Source of the DNA: Blattamonas nauphoetae
Lineage: Eukaryota > Preaxostyla > Oxymonadida
Direction of reading: 5' to 3'
Assembly (NCBI GenBank): GCA_033064195.1
Contig: JARBJD010000022.1
Coordinates: 186,001-250,000, forward strand
DNA: 64,000 nucleotides
Part shown: in pieces, positions 1-12,715 of the stretch
Layout of the letters: the number at the start of each line of letters is the position of its first letter
How positions within the stretch are numbered: the first letter of the stretch is position 1
Notes under the pieces: model-generated
Seen by the model: the letters and a program-made list of their open reading frames with translations, nothing else
What the model was told of the DNA's origin: nothing
The model's database searches: none
Program-made: the position numbers and the translations under genes

Positions 1-3000
1 ATTGTTGGCCAGCCAAATGTTCACCAAAGCTGTAACTTCTTCAATTTTGGTTGGAAGAGTCCGTTGATATGCAGTGACATCATTCTCGGTGGACAGTTCG
101 TGAACATGCTTGTCTTCTGAGATTTGATTGGGCCGAGTTTCTTCCGCTTTGCGTTCTTCTTCTCGCCGTGCTTTGTGTTGGAGTCGTTTCTCTTTTTCGA
201 AGTCGTTCATGACAGGCCAGTAGCTGACGGAAGCTTTTTCTGAAAATGAATTGATGAATACGACAAAGAATAAGCAAACCGAATTGTTCTCTCATGAAAT
301 CTTCATCTCCGTTCAACTCATTCAGATTGTGTTTCATGTGCTCTGTCGAAATAGGGATGAATGGGAAGAAAAACGAGTTTTTCGAGAAAATGGAGATACC
401 TGTGAGGTGGACATAATACGAGTAATACGTCGTTGGGTCGTGCTCAATCCTAAAATGAGAGACAGGAGAGTGGTTGGAGGAGGAGAGGAGGCAGACGTGA
501 TGTGGTGACGCATATCTCGGCCTTGGCTTTCGAGATCTTCGATTGTTTGACCACAGACGAAACAAGATTGTTGGTTTCGATGTTCGGCTTCGTCGGCTTT
601 CTCTCTCTGGTTCTTAAAGGTGTCGATGATGAGACCTGATTCATGGAGAATGTGGGACGAGTGGTGATGAGAGAAGATTGGGAGAGAATGAAATAGATGA
701 GAATGCGGAGAGAATGAAACAGATGAGAATGCGGAGAGAATGAAACAGATGAGAATGAAGAGAGAAAGATGACGAAACAGAGACAACAAACCTTGAATGA
801 TGTTCATGATAATTTGGGAAGTCAAGAGCCAGAAGAGAATCGTGAAGAGGAACGATGCTAATCTCAGATGGAGAGGATTCTGGAAGTCGCTTTCTCCATA
901 CATGCCTACCAGAAGCGCACAAAACACAAGAAAGGAAAGATGAGAGATGATCGAAGAGGATCAAAAACAACATCAGAACAGACTTCTCCACATCAACCAT
1001 TCCCCACCCGTGGGGAACTGCCCAATCATCGCGATGAAGCACGTGATGATGTAGTGGCAGACTTGGTTGTCTGCTGTTGGCGGGAGTGCATGGTCCTTCA
1101 CAAACACTTCTGCGAACGAGACAGATGCAACGATTGAGAAGATGTATGTTATGACGAGAAAGAGCAGGAGCGAGACGATCAGGTTTTTCCCGCTTCGATA
1201 GATGGACTGAAAGAATGAGTAGTCGAGAGTAAAATTGAAGGCTTCCAAACCTTGAGCACGCTGTGCCAACTATGCACACTCAGGACAAGATCGAATAACA
1301 GAATGGACTGAAACGCGGTCTGAAGAGGTAAAGTTTAGGAAAAGCGACATACCTCCCAAAAGGCCATGATGGAGGAAGCAACAAAGATGATGGAGAGATA
1401 CAGCATCGGATGAAGAAAGTAGTAAACCCAGAACCATCCGTGGAACTTCCAGGCTGGAATCCTGGCGATTTGCCCTTTGTCTTTCGACTTTTTAGATTGT
1501 TGGTTGTGCTCGATGGGGTCGGGCGGTTTGTCGGGTGGGGCTGATCGTTTGGAATGGAATTCGTGCCATTCATTCTCATCGTTCAGTCCGTACCGTCGCC
1601 ACAAGTGTAGATTTCTCTTCTTCTTTGCTTCGACGACGAAGTTTGTGAGAAGTTGGGCAATGAGGAGGATGACCGTGAAGATGCAGACGAAGATAGCAAG
1701 AATTGTTTTGAAGTTGTCCATTCCTGCATTCAGCCAGCTCTGGTCGACATCCTCGATGATCAAATAGATGTTGATTAGAATGTTGAATATATTCATCGCA
1801 ACTCGGATGAAAATGTTAACCTGTCGATGGTTAAGCAATGTCAGAATTGTTCGAAATATTTCCCAAGCTCGTTGACGAAAATTTAGGGCTTGTTCTGATG
1901 CGATCCTCCTCTTTGTCGCCTTTTCTTTTTCAATGTTCCCGTTCATCTGCTCCTGAAGCATATCTGCGACTTGGGTCTCGATGTTCTTCTCGGCTGGCTT
2001 GGAGATGTTGGATCGGACAAACAGGAGATGGTCGCGTGTGTGCATAACCCGGCATTGTCTGTGAAACTCAACATGACTCTCAACAGTTGTCTCTGAGACA
2101 CTTGTCAGGATCATTTCTCGTTTCTCGTCATCTCGGCTCATCTCTGACACACGATTGGTGGGAAAGAATAACTTTTGGATTCTGTTGTCTCGTTGGATTT
2201 CGATGGATCGGATGGATTGTTCGAAGTGTCTGACGATGTCGGACGATAAAAAGGGAATATTGTCGTCGTGAGCCTCGTTTTCAGATAATTTATGTCCTCC
2301 CTCTTTGTTCTTCCATTTCAAATGATTCCTTCGCTCGAGTTTGTCGAGGTTCACCAGCGTGAGTTGTGGACACATCCGAGCTTCGTCGAGATACTTGCAG
2401 AAAGTGTACAAACGATTTGCGAGAAAATAAATGGTTCTGAATCACGAAAGGAGTAGAATTGATAAAAAGCAGACTTTTTCGTTTCGATGTACGAGCTCTG
2501 CGTGGTAAATCTGATTCGGAGTCGAAGGAGAATGGCGCCGTATATGTTCATCTTCTCCCTGACGCATCGTTCGATGAGACCAATTTGATCGTCCTCGTCT
2601 TTGGTCTCGTCAAAATCGTCCTGTTTCGTGCTGACAAGCTGGGCTACGTTCTCCATCCCTCCTGGCCCTTCCACGATGGACAAGACGAGAGTGAGGACAG
2701 CTGCAAACAAATCTTGTTGGATAGAGACGTTTTGCAGTCGTTCGGCAAGATCTCTTGATTCTGCTTTACTCACATTCTTGCTGACAGGCGCGTTGGTTGG
2801 AGATAACGTTTGTTCGGCAAGAGCTCTTGATTCTGCTTCACTCACATTCTTGCTGACAGGCGTGTTGGTTGGGTATAACGTTTGTTGATTTACTGGAGCG
2901 AGTTCGAGAAGTCGATGAAGAAGACGATGTTTCGATGGATGACAAAGCAATTTCTGATTTTTTTCGCAAGGACCTGAGGAAGGATGGAAGAGAAAATGAG

Positions 3001-6000
3001 ATAAATGAGATGAAAGGACGGAGAAATGAGACCTTGAATGGTTTCAGTCAAGGCACGTGTGAAGATTGTGGCATGCATGACCCATCTCGTCGCACTATCA
3101 GAAAGTGTGCTACTCGCCATCAGCTGTTGGTTGAGGAAATCAGTGAGGAATTGGGAGAGATAATCCAGATATTCAATCATCGACGTGATGATGCTGTTAT
3201 CCTCCGATGGCTGCTGGTGGAATAGAAGCTGTGCTTCGAGGTTGTGCCCTTCACAAAGCTGTTGGACGAACTGCATTCCGATTTCCAGTGGAAGGACCTC
3301 AAGCGAGACCTCATCCCACTTTGTTTCACTGAGTTTATTTTCGAGATGTTTCCGGATGAGAAGAATGTGTTTCCTGATTAACGCGTGGAGAGATGGGATG
3401 ATAGTCGGACGCAATCCTTCTGAACTTCTCTGGACGAATTCTCTTGGAATTCCATACTTGGCGCAGTCTGAGTTGATCTGAGCGTATTGCTGTGAAATCA
3501 AGTTCAGAGAGGGGACGATCCGATTCAAATACAGTTTATCCGAGTTCGTTTTTTTGGTTGTCTTCGATGGATTTTGGAGGACCTGATTTGTCATGATCGT
3601 TTTCCACTCTTCCTGACTGTCCGGGAAGAGATCTTTGAATAGATTATCGAATTGTGTTGTGTCGGTCGGAAGAGAAGAGTCGCCGATGTGGTCAGAGGAG
3701 TCAGAGTCCATCTCCTCTCCTCCTCGTTGGAGATTGTGGAGAACTGCCTTCTGTCCTTCATCGTTTCCGTCTCGGAGGAGACATTCGAGAAGTCTCAGAC
3801 GCCATTCTTCAACACAGAACGGATCGTCTTTCCAATTTCTGCTTTTGTCGGCCATCAAAACAACTGTCGAGACATTCGCTTCGGCAGCCTTGTCCTGTCT
3901 CTTTACGAGATCCTCACTGTCCGACTCAGCCTCACTTTCATTCAATGGCGAGATATAATTGCAGAGGATCGCCAAAAGTCGAGAAAGAAAGAAAGGATGT
4001 GGCCACTTCGGGACGGATGAGACGAGGGCAATCGATACGCGTGTATGTTCGGTTAAATCACACTTTTTCTGGATGAACGATTCTTTGCTTGTTTGGAGAC
4101 TCTGATTGAAATGTTTGAGGAGCCAGTGGGGATAGCAGAGAACTTCGGTGATATATCCTAGTTTGTCTTCGCTGATTGTTAGGATAGTTTCCGATGGTGA
4201 TGTGATGGTGGGAGAGAGTTCTCGGTGTTTTTCTTCAATTTTGATGCGGAGAGAGTGTCTTGAATTCTCTGGACGTTGAACTTCACTCGACGTCGGTGTT
4301 TCAGAAGCTTGTTCCGTCTTGATAGCGTGGAGACCTCTGAGAATCTCGTCAACATTGGTGAAAGGCCTCTGCTCTTCCTCCGACAACTTCAGACCAGAAA
4401 ATACTTGTTGAAGAAGAGCCAAATAGTATATGAAGAAGGTTTTACGTGATTTTGGTATGGGGGATTGGTTTTTAGAGAGACCTTGGGCCCGAGCAAGAGC
4501 AAACAGCTGATAGCCTGGAGACGAGTGGAAGAAGTTGAGGATGAGATGTTGGGCAGCTTCGTTGAAATCTCCCATCTCGGCACTGCTGAGATTAGTCAGG
4601 AGGGAGAGTGTCTGGATTTGAAGAGTGAAAGAAGGTGGGGGAGTGACATCTGGTTTGAGTGAATCGAAGAATTTACTATCATCCAGATTTATCAAAAGTC
4701 GTTTTGTCACCATCGTGATGCGCGTTTCTGCAAGATATGATTCGGTAAATTTTGGAGAGGTGAAGATGAATTGTAGAAGAATATCAGCTCCGAAGTCCTC
4801 TCTCAGAAGCTGCAGGAAGTCGAACACTGACGGGATGAGAAGATCGATTGTTTGGGTGGCAAGAGAATGATCTGTGAGAGATGAAAAGATAGAAATGAGA
4901 AGATGCATAAAACAGGACAAACCAGTTGCTAACTGTGCCAGAATCGAAAGCAGAAGACCGAAGAGCTGCTGGTAACCGGTCTTGTATTGAATCTTTAACA
5001 ACTCTGTGATGATTTCAACAAACCCGAGATGGACCAGGAGAGGGGCGATCTCTCGAGTCCGATCATCCTCCAAAGTGTTCAGAAGAAGCGTCAGCTCACG
5101 GATCGGTTGTTCTGTTTGTGAGTGACCGACATTTGGGATCAACGACGCGTGGCTCCCACGATAGTAAGAATTCCGGAGCTCACACTGCAGACTGAGACGA
5201 GATCTTGAGCGAGAACGGTTCAATTTATTGTTGGTGATGGAGGATTTGGAATTGGAGCGGGAGAGAGTGTAGGGGAGGGTGATGGCTGAGGTTGTAGCGA
5301 GTGGGAATGCGGTATCGAGTGTGGACGACTGTGGGGTAGGAGTTTGGTTGGAGAGAGTGGTGTCTAAGAATTTGGAGAGGGTGGTTTTGAGTTTCACGAT
5401 TTCGGAGGGTGTGGTTTTGAATTTCACGATTTCGGAGACCTCTTTATCGATGGGGGGTAGAATGATGCACTTCTTCAGTTGAAGAAGGGCGAGTCTGTAC
5501 GACAGAGAAGATGAAGGAGAATGAGGAGAAAGGAGAGAGATAGACGACAACGAATGAGTGTTCAGAATTTAAAAATGGAGGATAGAAAATGATCAAAAAA
5601 GTGGGAGGACAGAAAATGATCAAAAAGTGGGAGAATAGACCTCTTTCGATGATTCACCAAAATCAGAAACTGGAGTGCGAGTTTTCTGAGGATGATAGGC
5701 GCCTTGAAGAAGAGATCCGGAACATCTTTCAGAAACTGGGTGGGGGTTACGTTTGATTGAGCACTGTCGGTTGGGGAGTTGAGATTGTCAAGAATGCTTT
5801 GTGATTCGACATCGATGTTGGACTGCTCGACAAGAATGAGGAATGAGAAGAGGGCAATGTAGAGTTCAACGAGATCTGCTTCGTATATGTCGTCGAGTCT
5901 AACACTATCCTTCAAAAAAGTGTAAATCGACTGAAGGAAACCAACAATGAAAAGTGAAAGAAAGATCAGAGCAAACATCCAACAGTTTTGATACTGTCGC

Positions 6001-9000
6001 GTTCGACGCGTCGAGCTTGTTCTGTATGAGGTCATTCTGCGACAGTGCTATCAGAACTCGGACAACTGTCGCGGTGTATGAGTAGGGGTGCTTCCCCACA
6101 GTGTCAAAATCTTCTGTCAGAAGCTCCTGAAGATGTTCCATTGTTCTGTAGAATGTATCCATTTTGGCAGTTCCAGAGTCTGACATGGTGTTATCACCAT
6201 GAACCTCGAATAAGGAAATATAGTCGTTGTCGAGGTTGGAGTAGATAGAGTAACGTGTGGAGTGTTTGGTGGAATTGTGTTTGGTGAGTGGTAAGCTCGA
6301 ATCTGGTTTCGTTGTGTCGTCCAACATCACTGCACATGAAATGATTCTAATCTTGTCCGATGGATTCGTGGTTTCTTTGATCATCTTCCAGAGTGTGTCA
6401 ACTGAGTAATTCCGATCATTACAATTCTCCTTCAGATGATTCTTGCTCAGAAAGATCGCAATGAAATTGGAGAAAAATGAGAGGATGGTGTGGATATTTT
6501 TCAAGTTCATCGTCTCTTTATCGTTTGGTCGAGTAATCCCCTGCAATGAAGGAATAATTCTCAGGCAATCAAGGAGAAAATTAGGGAGATTGTGTTCTTT
6601 GAAACTTGTGAAGATGTCTGAGATTCGATGTCCTTTGGAAGACTCGACATCGATCACTTCGGATGGGTCGGAGAACCGAGCACAGAGGGTCTCCAAATGA
6701 AAATGGATGAGTGGAGAGACGTCGTCAGCGTCTGCTAGGTTTGGTGGGAGTGGAATGATTCGGAGGGACGCAACATTCATAAATGGGATCTCAAACAACC
6801 CTTCAGTCTCGAATTCGTTCCGATCCATCTCATCGAAAGAGGTGATGAGAGAGAGGACATTGGTGTCATGTTGGAAAGTGCTCTGAAGATGAGCAAAAAC
6901 CCTCTCCGAACAGCAGCAGAGCAGAAGAAATATGAGATTAACAATGAAATCGATCTGTTTCTTGTCCAGAATGTCCGTTTTTTCTTCGTGTGTCGGAGCT
7001 GGATCGAGATTAGTGATATATTGTGCGATTTTCTTGTGTTGCGAGAGAATTTGTTGGATCCTGAGAAGGTTAGACGAAAGAACATTAACGATCGGATCAA
7101 ACAACTTCTTGTGGTCCTGATACGACGACCGAAGGTTGATGTTAGACACGAAGGAACACGTCATCAGATTGAGAAAGTGTTTCCGAGTTTCAAAATGGAT
7201 GTTGGCCAAATTTGGATTGCAGAGGAAAGTGACGAAGTTTTGGAGATCGGGATCAGTAGTGAAGTGGTGAATGATGCGTTTTGATGACTTACTCGAGCCG
7301 AGTGTGAGATGGGAGAGAGTCCGGAGTACGAGGTTTATAATTTCCCACACGAATTGTTTTGTGTTTTCCTTACAAGAGCCCCGAACAAGCTGAATCAGAA
7401 GAGAGACAAGGTTATTGTGGACGTTAAGCGAAACACATGTTTTCTGTCTTTCTGAGAAGAGAACTGAATCAATGGTCACAGATGTGTGGAAACCCAGCGG
7501 AAGATGAGGCACCAGCTCAACAGACGGTTTCGGAATCACCGCCTCTTTCGACAAAATCCTCAAAAATTGAGCAGTCACCACATAAATCAATTGGAGAGGA
7601 TCTTTACGTCTTTCACTCTCGTCTAGAGGTGGGTTTGTCCCGTCAAAGTCTATCATCGCACTCTGTACATCCTCTCTGATGACGCGAAGTCGATTGGCGT
7701 GAGGGATGGTATCATAATACAAACTCATCCATTTTTCGGGAACTGTGTGGAAGGCAAGCTTAAGGGCGATTGTGTTGGGATCGTCTTTACTGCAACACAC
7801 AGTCCCTGTGGTTCGATCCCAGCTGAGGTAGACATTGAACTCACGGTTCATGAGGTAGCCGGGAGAGTGGTCGGTGATATCACGTTGACTTGCGATAAGG
7901 TTGGGTAGTGAGCGAGAGAAATCGGCGATGGATTGGCTATGGGGAGAGCCCTCGAAGGACGATAGTCGACGTGAAACAGGTGGTGAGTCGAGGAGAGTCA
8001 ATGAAGACATGGAAGGAAGACGAGAAAGAGAATGATAACGAGAAAGAGTCCTGAGTGGTGACGGACTGAATGAGGGAGTTTCAGAAGGATCCGCTGACTC
8101 TACTTGAGAATTTCCAATGAAAATATCGTCAAAAATGGGAATTGAAGAAACAATTTCCCATTCGCTAACATTTGAAGGGTGGTCCTCGAGAACTAGTGAG
8201 TATGAACCATCGTTTTGTGAAACAGAGAGATATTTCTGAGAATGAAGATGCTTGATAGTCACAGAAGAGTTAAACGACAACGGGTCGAATTTGTGACTGG
8301 ATTTTTTGGAGTTTTTGGAGTGATTTGAAGAACAAATCGAAAACAGATCGTTGAATGAATACGGTATTTTTTCTTCCACCGTATTCCCATCCACGTGTTT
8401 CAAAATGTTTTGATAGGCTTTTGAAGAAATACCAAAACCTTTTGTGACTGTGAGGATGGATTCATCTTCAGGGATGGAGATAGAAACGACAGAGGCGTCG
8501 GTCAGGACCTGTTGAGAAGTGGGAGGGCTTAATATGGTCAATCTCCAAGTGGATATGTGCTTAGAAAGCGAAAGTGGAAATTGTTTGGATGTTTCTTCAG
8601 AGAAGAAATCGAGAGTATTTATCATATGTGTGTATGGATTTTCGGGGTCAAAATCTTTGGTTTGATCAATCTGAATGCATATATACCCAGAAACGTATGA
8701 AGAAAGTCAACATATGTGAGTAGACAGAAAAAAGAGACTGTGAAGAATGTGTTTGTCTCAACATTTCGTATTCTGAAGTCGTCCTTTTCAGATATAGCAT
8801 CATTCGCTGTATTTTCTCCAGTTTGATTGATAAACTGCCAAATTGTCGCTGAATAAGAAGCAACAATGGAGTGGGAATGAATTTCAAACTTTTGCGGTTT
8901 TTTTCATTCAGAGGCTCAAGACATGGGATAATATCATTGGAAATTGAATGCCGATTGTTCGGATCAGCTGTTAAATAGAGTTCGTCAGTATATGTCTGTT

Positions 9001-9373
9001 ATAAGAAGAGGAAAAATGGAAGGAGTATACCTTCAATCGAAAATACGAATTAAAGGATAATTGTCTCTCACTTGAGGAATAAAGTGAAATAAAATGGATG
9101 AAACCTCGGATAATTGTCGTCTAAATTCTCGATTGACTCAATAATCCAATACTGTTGCTTGACGTCAAAAGAACGCGATTTGTCAGACTCTGGAAATAGT
9201 GAGAGAAGTGATTCATGGTGAGTAAGTATAATTTCAGAGGGATTTGTTTGAGTGTGTCTCAATTCAATGATACACCCACTGGTTAGTGAGGATTCAGACA
9301 TTGTCACATGAGATCTGCCCAAGAAAAGCTCTTGATGAATGAAAAAAGACGTAAAGGGTGAATTCAACGTCAT
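1..9373 (-). CDS. ITPR: Inositol 1,4,5-trisphosphate receptor-like calcium channel, C-terminus beyond the window
   Basis: Intracellular ligand-gated calcium-release channel, normally in the ER membrane. Seen: the start at 9373 is followed by short exons of an IP3-binding-like beta-trefoil; a MIR-like stretch (VTIKHLHSQKYLSVSQNDGS, near 8250); long helical RIH-type regions (7.5-3.0 kb); membrane segments between 2.0 and 0.8 kb; and a pore helix/S6. The cytosolic tail has LIIDTF, then CFVCG...HHIT-EH, which matches the conserved C2H2 zinc site just after the IP3R/RyR pore. Many short introns are needed; the last one (GTTTGC...TTTCAG, about 250-293) restores a charged coiled-coil tail that reads open through base 1, so the 3' end lies outside. 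The summed exons give about 2,800 residues, the usual IP3R size. The selectivity filter is atypical (see findings). RyR is less likely because SPRY and RyR repeats are not seen. Family call firm; exon borders only partly resolved. Confidence 0.88.
681..758. repeat. Intronic 26-bp minisatellite, three copies
   Basis: Three adjacent 26-bp units (681, 707, 733), differing by one or two bases and rich in GA, lie inside the ITPR intron between the S6 segment and the conserved LIIDTF tail exon. They are not coding in the channel frame. Confidence 0.8.
2741..2884 (-). repeat. In-frame 72-bp tandem duplication in ITPR
   Basis: Two 72-bp units (2741-2812 and 2813-2884) encode a 24-residue repeat, PTN(T/A)PVSKNVS(E/K)AESR followed by (A/D)LAE, in the cytosolic part of the ITPR protein. 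The length is a multiple of three, so frame is kept. Several substitutions separate the units, so the duplication is not brand new. Confidence 0.8.
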
Positions 9374-9422
9374 CTCTCAGAAATATATCTGAAAATCAAA
9401 AAATTGAAACAATGTATCCCAT

Positions 9423-11329
9423 CTATAGGTGTGAACTTGGGAGGACATAGAGATAAGTCTGTGAAATCTCTTCCACAGGCTGATCCAAATTGTGATCCTC
9501 CAGAACTGGGTCAAGTCTTCTCCGAACAACTGATATATTAGGTGCTGTTGAAGAAGGAACCTCACTGTGAAGAGCAGGTGCACGATGCTCTTTGTATGGA
9601 GCATGCTTGTGCTGGAGAATGGGGCAGAAAACTCTGCTTTTTCTGAAGATAGTGTTCCCAAACACGTCGTATCCGATAGCCGGCGATTCATCTGTTGCAT
9701 CCCCAACCTCCATCCATCGAGAGGTGGGGACATCGGTTGATCGAGTGGTTGTTCCTCCCCATGAGAGGGAGAATGTGGAGTCGTGTGGCGAGAACTCGTC
9801 GTGAGGCTGTGCGATGAACAACCCGCGGAAGGCTTGTTCTGCTTGAAAAGGGTCGGGGGCGAATGAAGGGATCGAGAGCATGACAGGTTGGGTGTGGAGG
9901 GTGTCGACAAGAGGAGAGGATGTGTCGGGACTGATCTGTGTTGGTTGCGGAGAAAGTGAAGGAGAGCGAGCAACAGGTGCTGTTGCAGTCGCCTTCTGAC
10001 GATATTCCCAGGTCAATGGACGACTATCAACTTGAAATCTGTCCCGAAGAGTGTTTTTCACTGATTTGTTTGGTTTTATGGGTGGCGGCGAGACGGTCCG
10101 GAGTGTTGGGTATTGATTGTGGGATGGGTCGGTTGTGGGATTGATGGGCTGAAGCTTCGGAGGAGGTGGAGTGAAGAACGAGAAAAGGGGAGGGACGGGG
10201 GTTGTGACGCGCTGAGGGGCGATGGTCGATCCGCGGTAGGAAGAGCCAAGCCGATTTGTGATCAGCGTGAGGTTGTGGAGAGTGTCGGGGGAGATTGGGC
10301 GGGTTGTGTTCAACAGACCTTGTGGAGTCGATGGAGATTGTTGATGTTTGTGAAAGATGCTTTGGAAAAGACAGACGAACTGGCTAGAGCGGAAATAAAC
10401 AAAGAAGACAAGTTGGACCGATGTAAAGAGGACAAAGTTGAGAATCCCATTTTTTGATAGAGAAACCGTTTTAGATCCTGATCCTGATTCGAAAACACAG
10501 ATGGGCCATTCGTGGAAGAAGAAAGTGGAAATGGCGATGCTCAGAATGAAAGTGAGACAGTCAGCGAGAAGACAGGCAGAAGGGGGAATTTGACGCTGAT
10601 GAATGTGTTTGGTGAGGATGACGTGAGAAGCGTGGAAGAAGATGGACATGACGGTAGCAAGTGCCAGAGCGACGACGGTGAATGGTGAGAGTAGGAAAGA
10701 ATGGGAGGACATTGCTGAGGCGATAGCGATGCCGAGAAGTTGAAGTGAGGAGAGTGAGAGCAGGGCAGATAGAGAGCATGACGAGGTTAAGACAAATGGT
10801 GGGATTGTGTTGTCTTCATGACGACACAGCAAGATAGAAAATGAGATGAAGCTGGAAAATGAATAAATAGCGAGTATTAAGATTGATAATTGCAGTGAAA
10901 ATAGTGTTGGAATGGAAGGATCGAACGAGAAAAACGATGATATTGGTATGTTCGACGCGATTGGAAATGGACACAGCATCGCTGACACAAGGAGAAATGC
11001 GACTAGACAAAATGATAGAATGAGTGTGATGACACACTACTGACTACATCCCCGAGAAGACGCCGTGCAGTTTGAGGCAATGATTTGTTGTGTTTAACTT
11101 GATAAATGGGGCAATCACGGTGTTGAATGGACAAAAGTGATCCGGTTAGAGACATCGGAAGCAGAATACTGATCAGTTGAAGAAGTATAAACGAAATAGC
11201 CGAGCGGAGAAATGCGAGCGGGATGGATGCAGGTTGAGGACAATGCCGGTTGAAAAATTCTTGCCCACCAAGTAAGATGACACCACTCAATATATCGGGT
11301 GATAGAAATCGCCCAAATACGGGCTCCAT
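9423..11329 (-). CDS. Unknown multi-pass membrane protein with proline-rich cytoplasmic tail
   Basis: I do not recognise the family. A first exon of about 100 codons from the ATG at 11329 joins the long exon by an intron (GTAGTG...TCTAG, ending near 10999) that keeps frame and completes a hydrophobic segment. Roughly seven membrane segments lie in the first ~260 residues (for example SIPLAFLRSAISFILLQLIS and FTVVALALATVMSIFF). A ~280-residue polar, Pro/Ser/Thr-rich tail follows, presumably cytoplasmic. The gene ends 50 bp before the ITPR start on the same strand. The segment layout could suit a transporter or receptor, but no signature motif was seen. Confidence 0.6.
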
Positions 11330-11809
11330 CAATCAGACTGTGGGACTGATTGTGTGAGAATGGTTGGTGACGCGACTGTAGAGACGAAAAACTTGTATCA
11401 GACGTACACAGAAGTAACTTGCAGGAATATCAAAAAATGATGATTTTGGCTGAGGCATAACCGTCTAGACCGTGGAAGTTACCTCTTCTTTATACGTGGT
11501 TGTGACAGCTTGCGATGTTCTCTCATGGAGGGCGTGTTCATCAAGCGTGATCGAACTAGTAGATCTCAAAACAAAAATATGATTCTGGAGAGAAAAGATT
11601 CATCATGGCTCGGGAAATGGTCAATGGGTGTTTGGTTGAGTAACGTTTAGAACATGATTTCCGGTTATGTGAACAAAAAAATCAAATATATGTCAAAAAG
11701 GTGTTGGAAAACGGAATAAGAGAGCCAAAGCAAATATATTATCGTGCGACTCTATAAAAAAAGAGAGTGAGTTGTCCATCGAGATTTTTTCACAATTTCG
11801 AATCGGTGG
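11330..11809. other. Intergenic, AT-rich
   Basis: No ORF or RNA gene supported. It contains the 5' region of the multi-pass membrane gene and the 3' region of the next minus-strand gene; the stretch 11640-11790 is notably AT-rich. Confidence 0.5.
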
Positions 11810-12715
11810 CTACTCCAGAACCGTGAATCGTTGATCTCTGTTCTTTTCGATGAAGGATTTCCACTTTTGAGCCTCATACTTCAGGAGCACAGTGATGTGG
11901 AATCTATTTTGAGACTGGTGTGGTCCATGATCGGGGCAGAGCGTTCTCATTCGATGAAGAAGAGCGGTGAATTTGGGATCGTTTGGATTGTTCAATTGGA
12001 AGCTGAGCACTGCTGGTTGCAGTATCTCAGAATCTGTGATGCACCGGAGATCGAGAACCAAGCGTGTGAGATCTCGCCACCCAATATTCAGCTTTATCAA
12101 ACCATCCAATGCTGCAGTCTCATTTCTGTTTTGGTATTCAGAAATATTGTCGATGGTGTTGAACTGGTAAGAGTTCAACCAGAAGAAAAGATCGTGATCG
12201 ACGTTTTCAGCAAAGCTCCTGACAGTGAATGTGAAACTGTGGTCGTTGATTCTGACTACTTTGTGTGGATATCTTATTGGGATCATGCCTGAGCCGATAA
12301 CTTGCATGGCGTGAACAAATAGTTGTCGTTGGTACGGCTCTGCCCGGCTTGGTGTAACTTCACGAGAGAGAGGCCGAGATTGCTGCGGGGGGATGGGCAC
12401 AATTGGGGGCAGCAAGATGGGTGCCACAGGAGGCAGGTCGCTCCAAGAGACTGGTAGCGGAAGCAGTGGAGCGGTGGTTGTTGCAGCAATCTGCGGCCAC
12501 AAGTCTTCACCATGTGAGAATGGAGAATGGCTTATCTCGTTCCTCACATTTCCAGGAGTTGATGGAGACGACAAGGGAATGGGCGCGTCAAAAGTCCAGA
12601 GATCAATTAGGTCCGTTGATGAGTTGTCATCAAACAACGGTGGGGAGAGTATAAGACCAGGGGCATCGTCGTCAAATGGGAACGAATCAACGTCAATATC
12701 GAGAGGAAAATACAT
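11810..12715 (-). CDS. Hypothetical protein, acidic/proline-rich N-terminus
   Basis: Uninterrupted 301-codon frame from the ATG at 12715. Residues 1-60 are rich in Asp and hydrophobics (for example DIDVDSFPFDDDAPGLILSP), resembling an acidic activation region. Residues 70-125 are proline-rich. Residues 130-300 look like a folded mixed domain (HKVVRINDHSFTFTVRSFAE; GWRDLTRLVLDLRCITDSE). I recognise no family. The acidic plus proline-rich layout would suit a transcriptional regulator, but that is inference and no DNA-binding motif is visible. Confidence 0.55.
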   Translation of the reverse strand: MYFPLDIDVDSFPFDDDAPGLILSPPLFDDNSSTDLIDLWTFDAPIPLSSPSTPGNVRNEISHSPFSHGEDLWPQIAATTTAPLLPLPVSWSDLPPVAPILLPPIVPIPPQQSRPLSREVTPSRAEPYQRQLFVHAMQVIGSGMIPIRYPHKVVRINDHSFTFTVRSFAENVDHDLFFWLNSYQFNTIDNISEYQNRNETAALDGLIKLNIGWRDLTRLVLDLRCITDSEILQPAVLSFQLNNPNDPKFTALLHRMRTLCPDHGPHQSQNRFHITVLLKYEAQKWKSFIEKNRDQRFTVLE

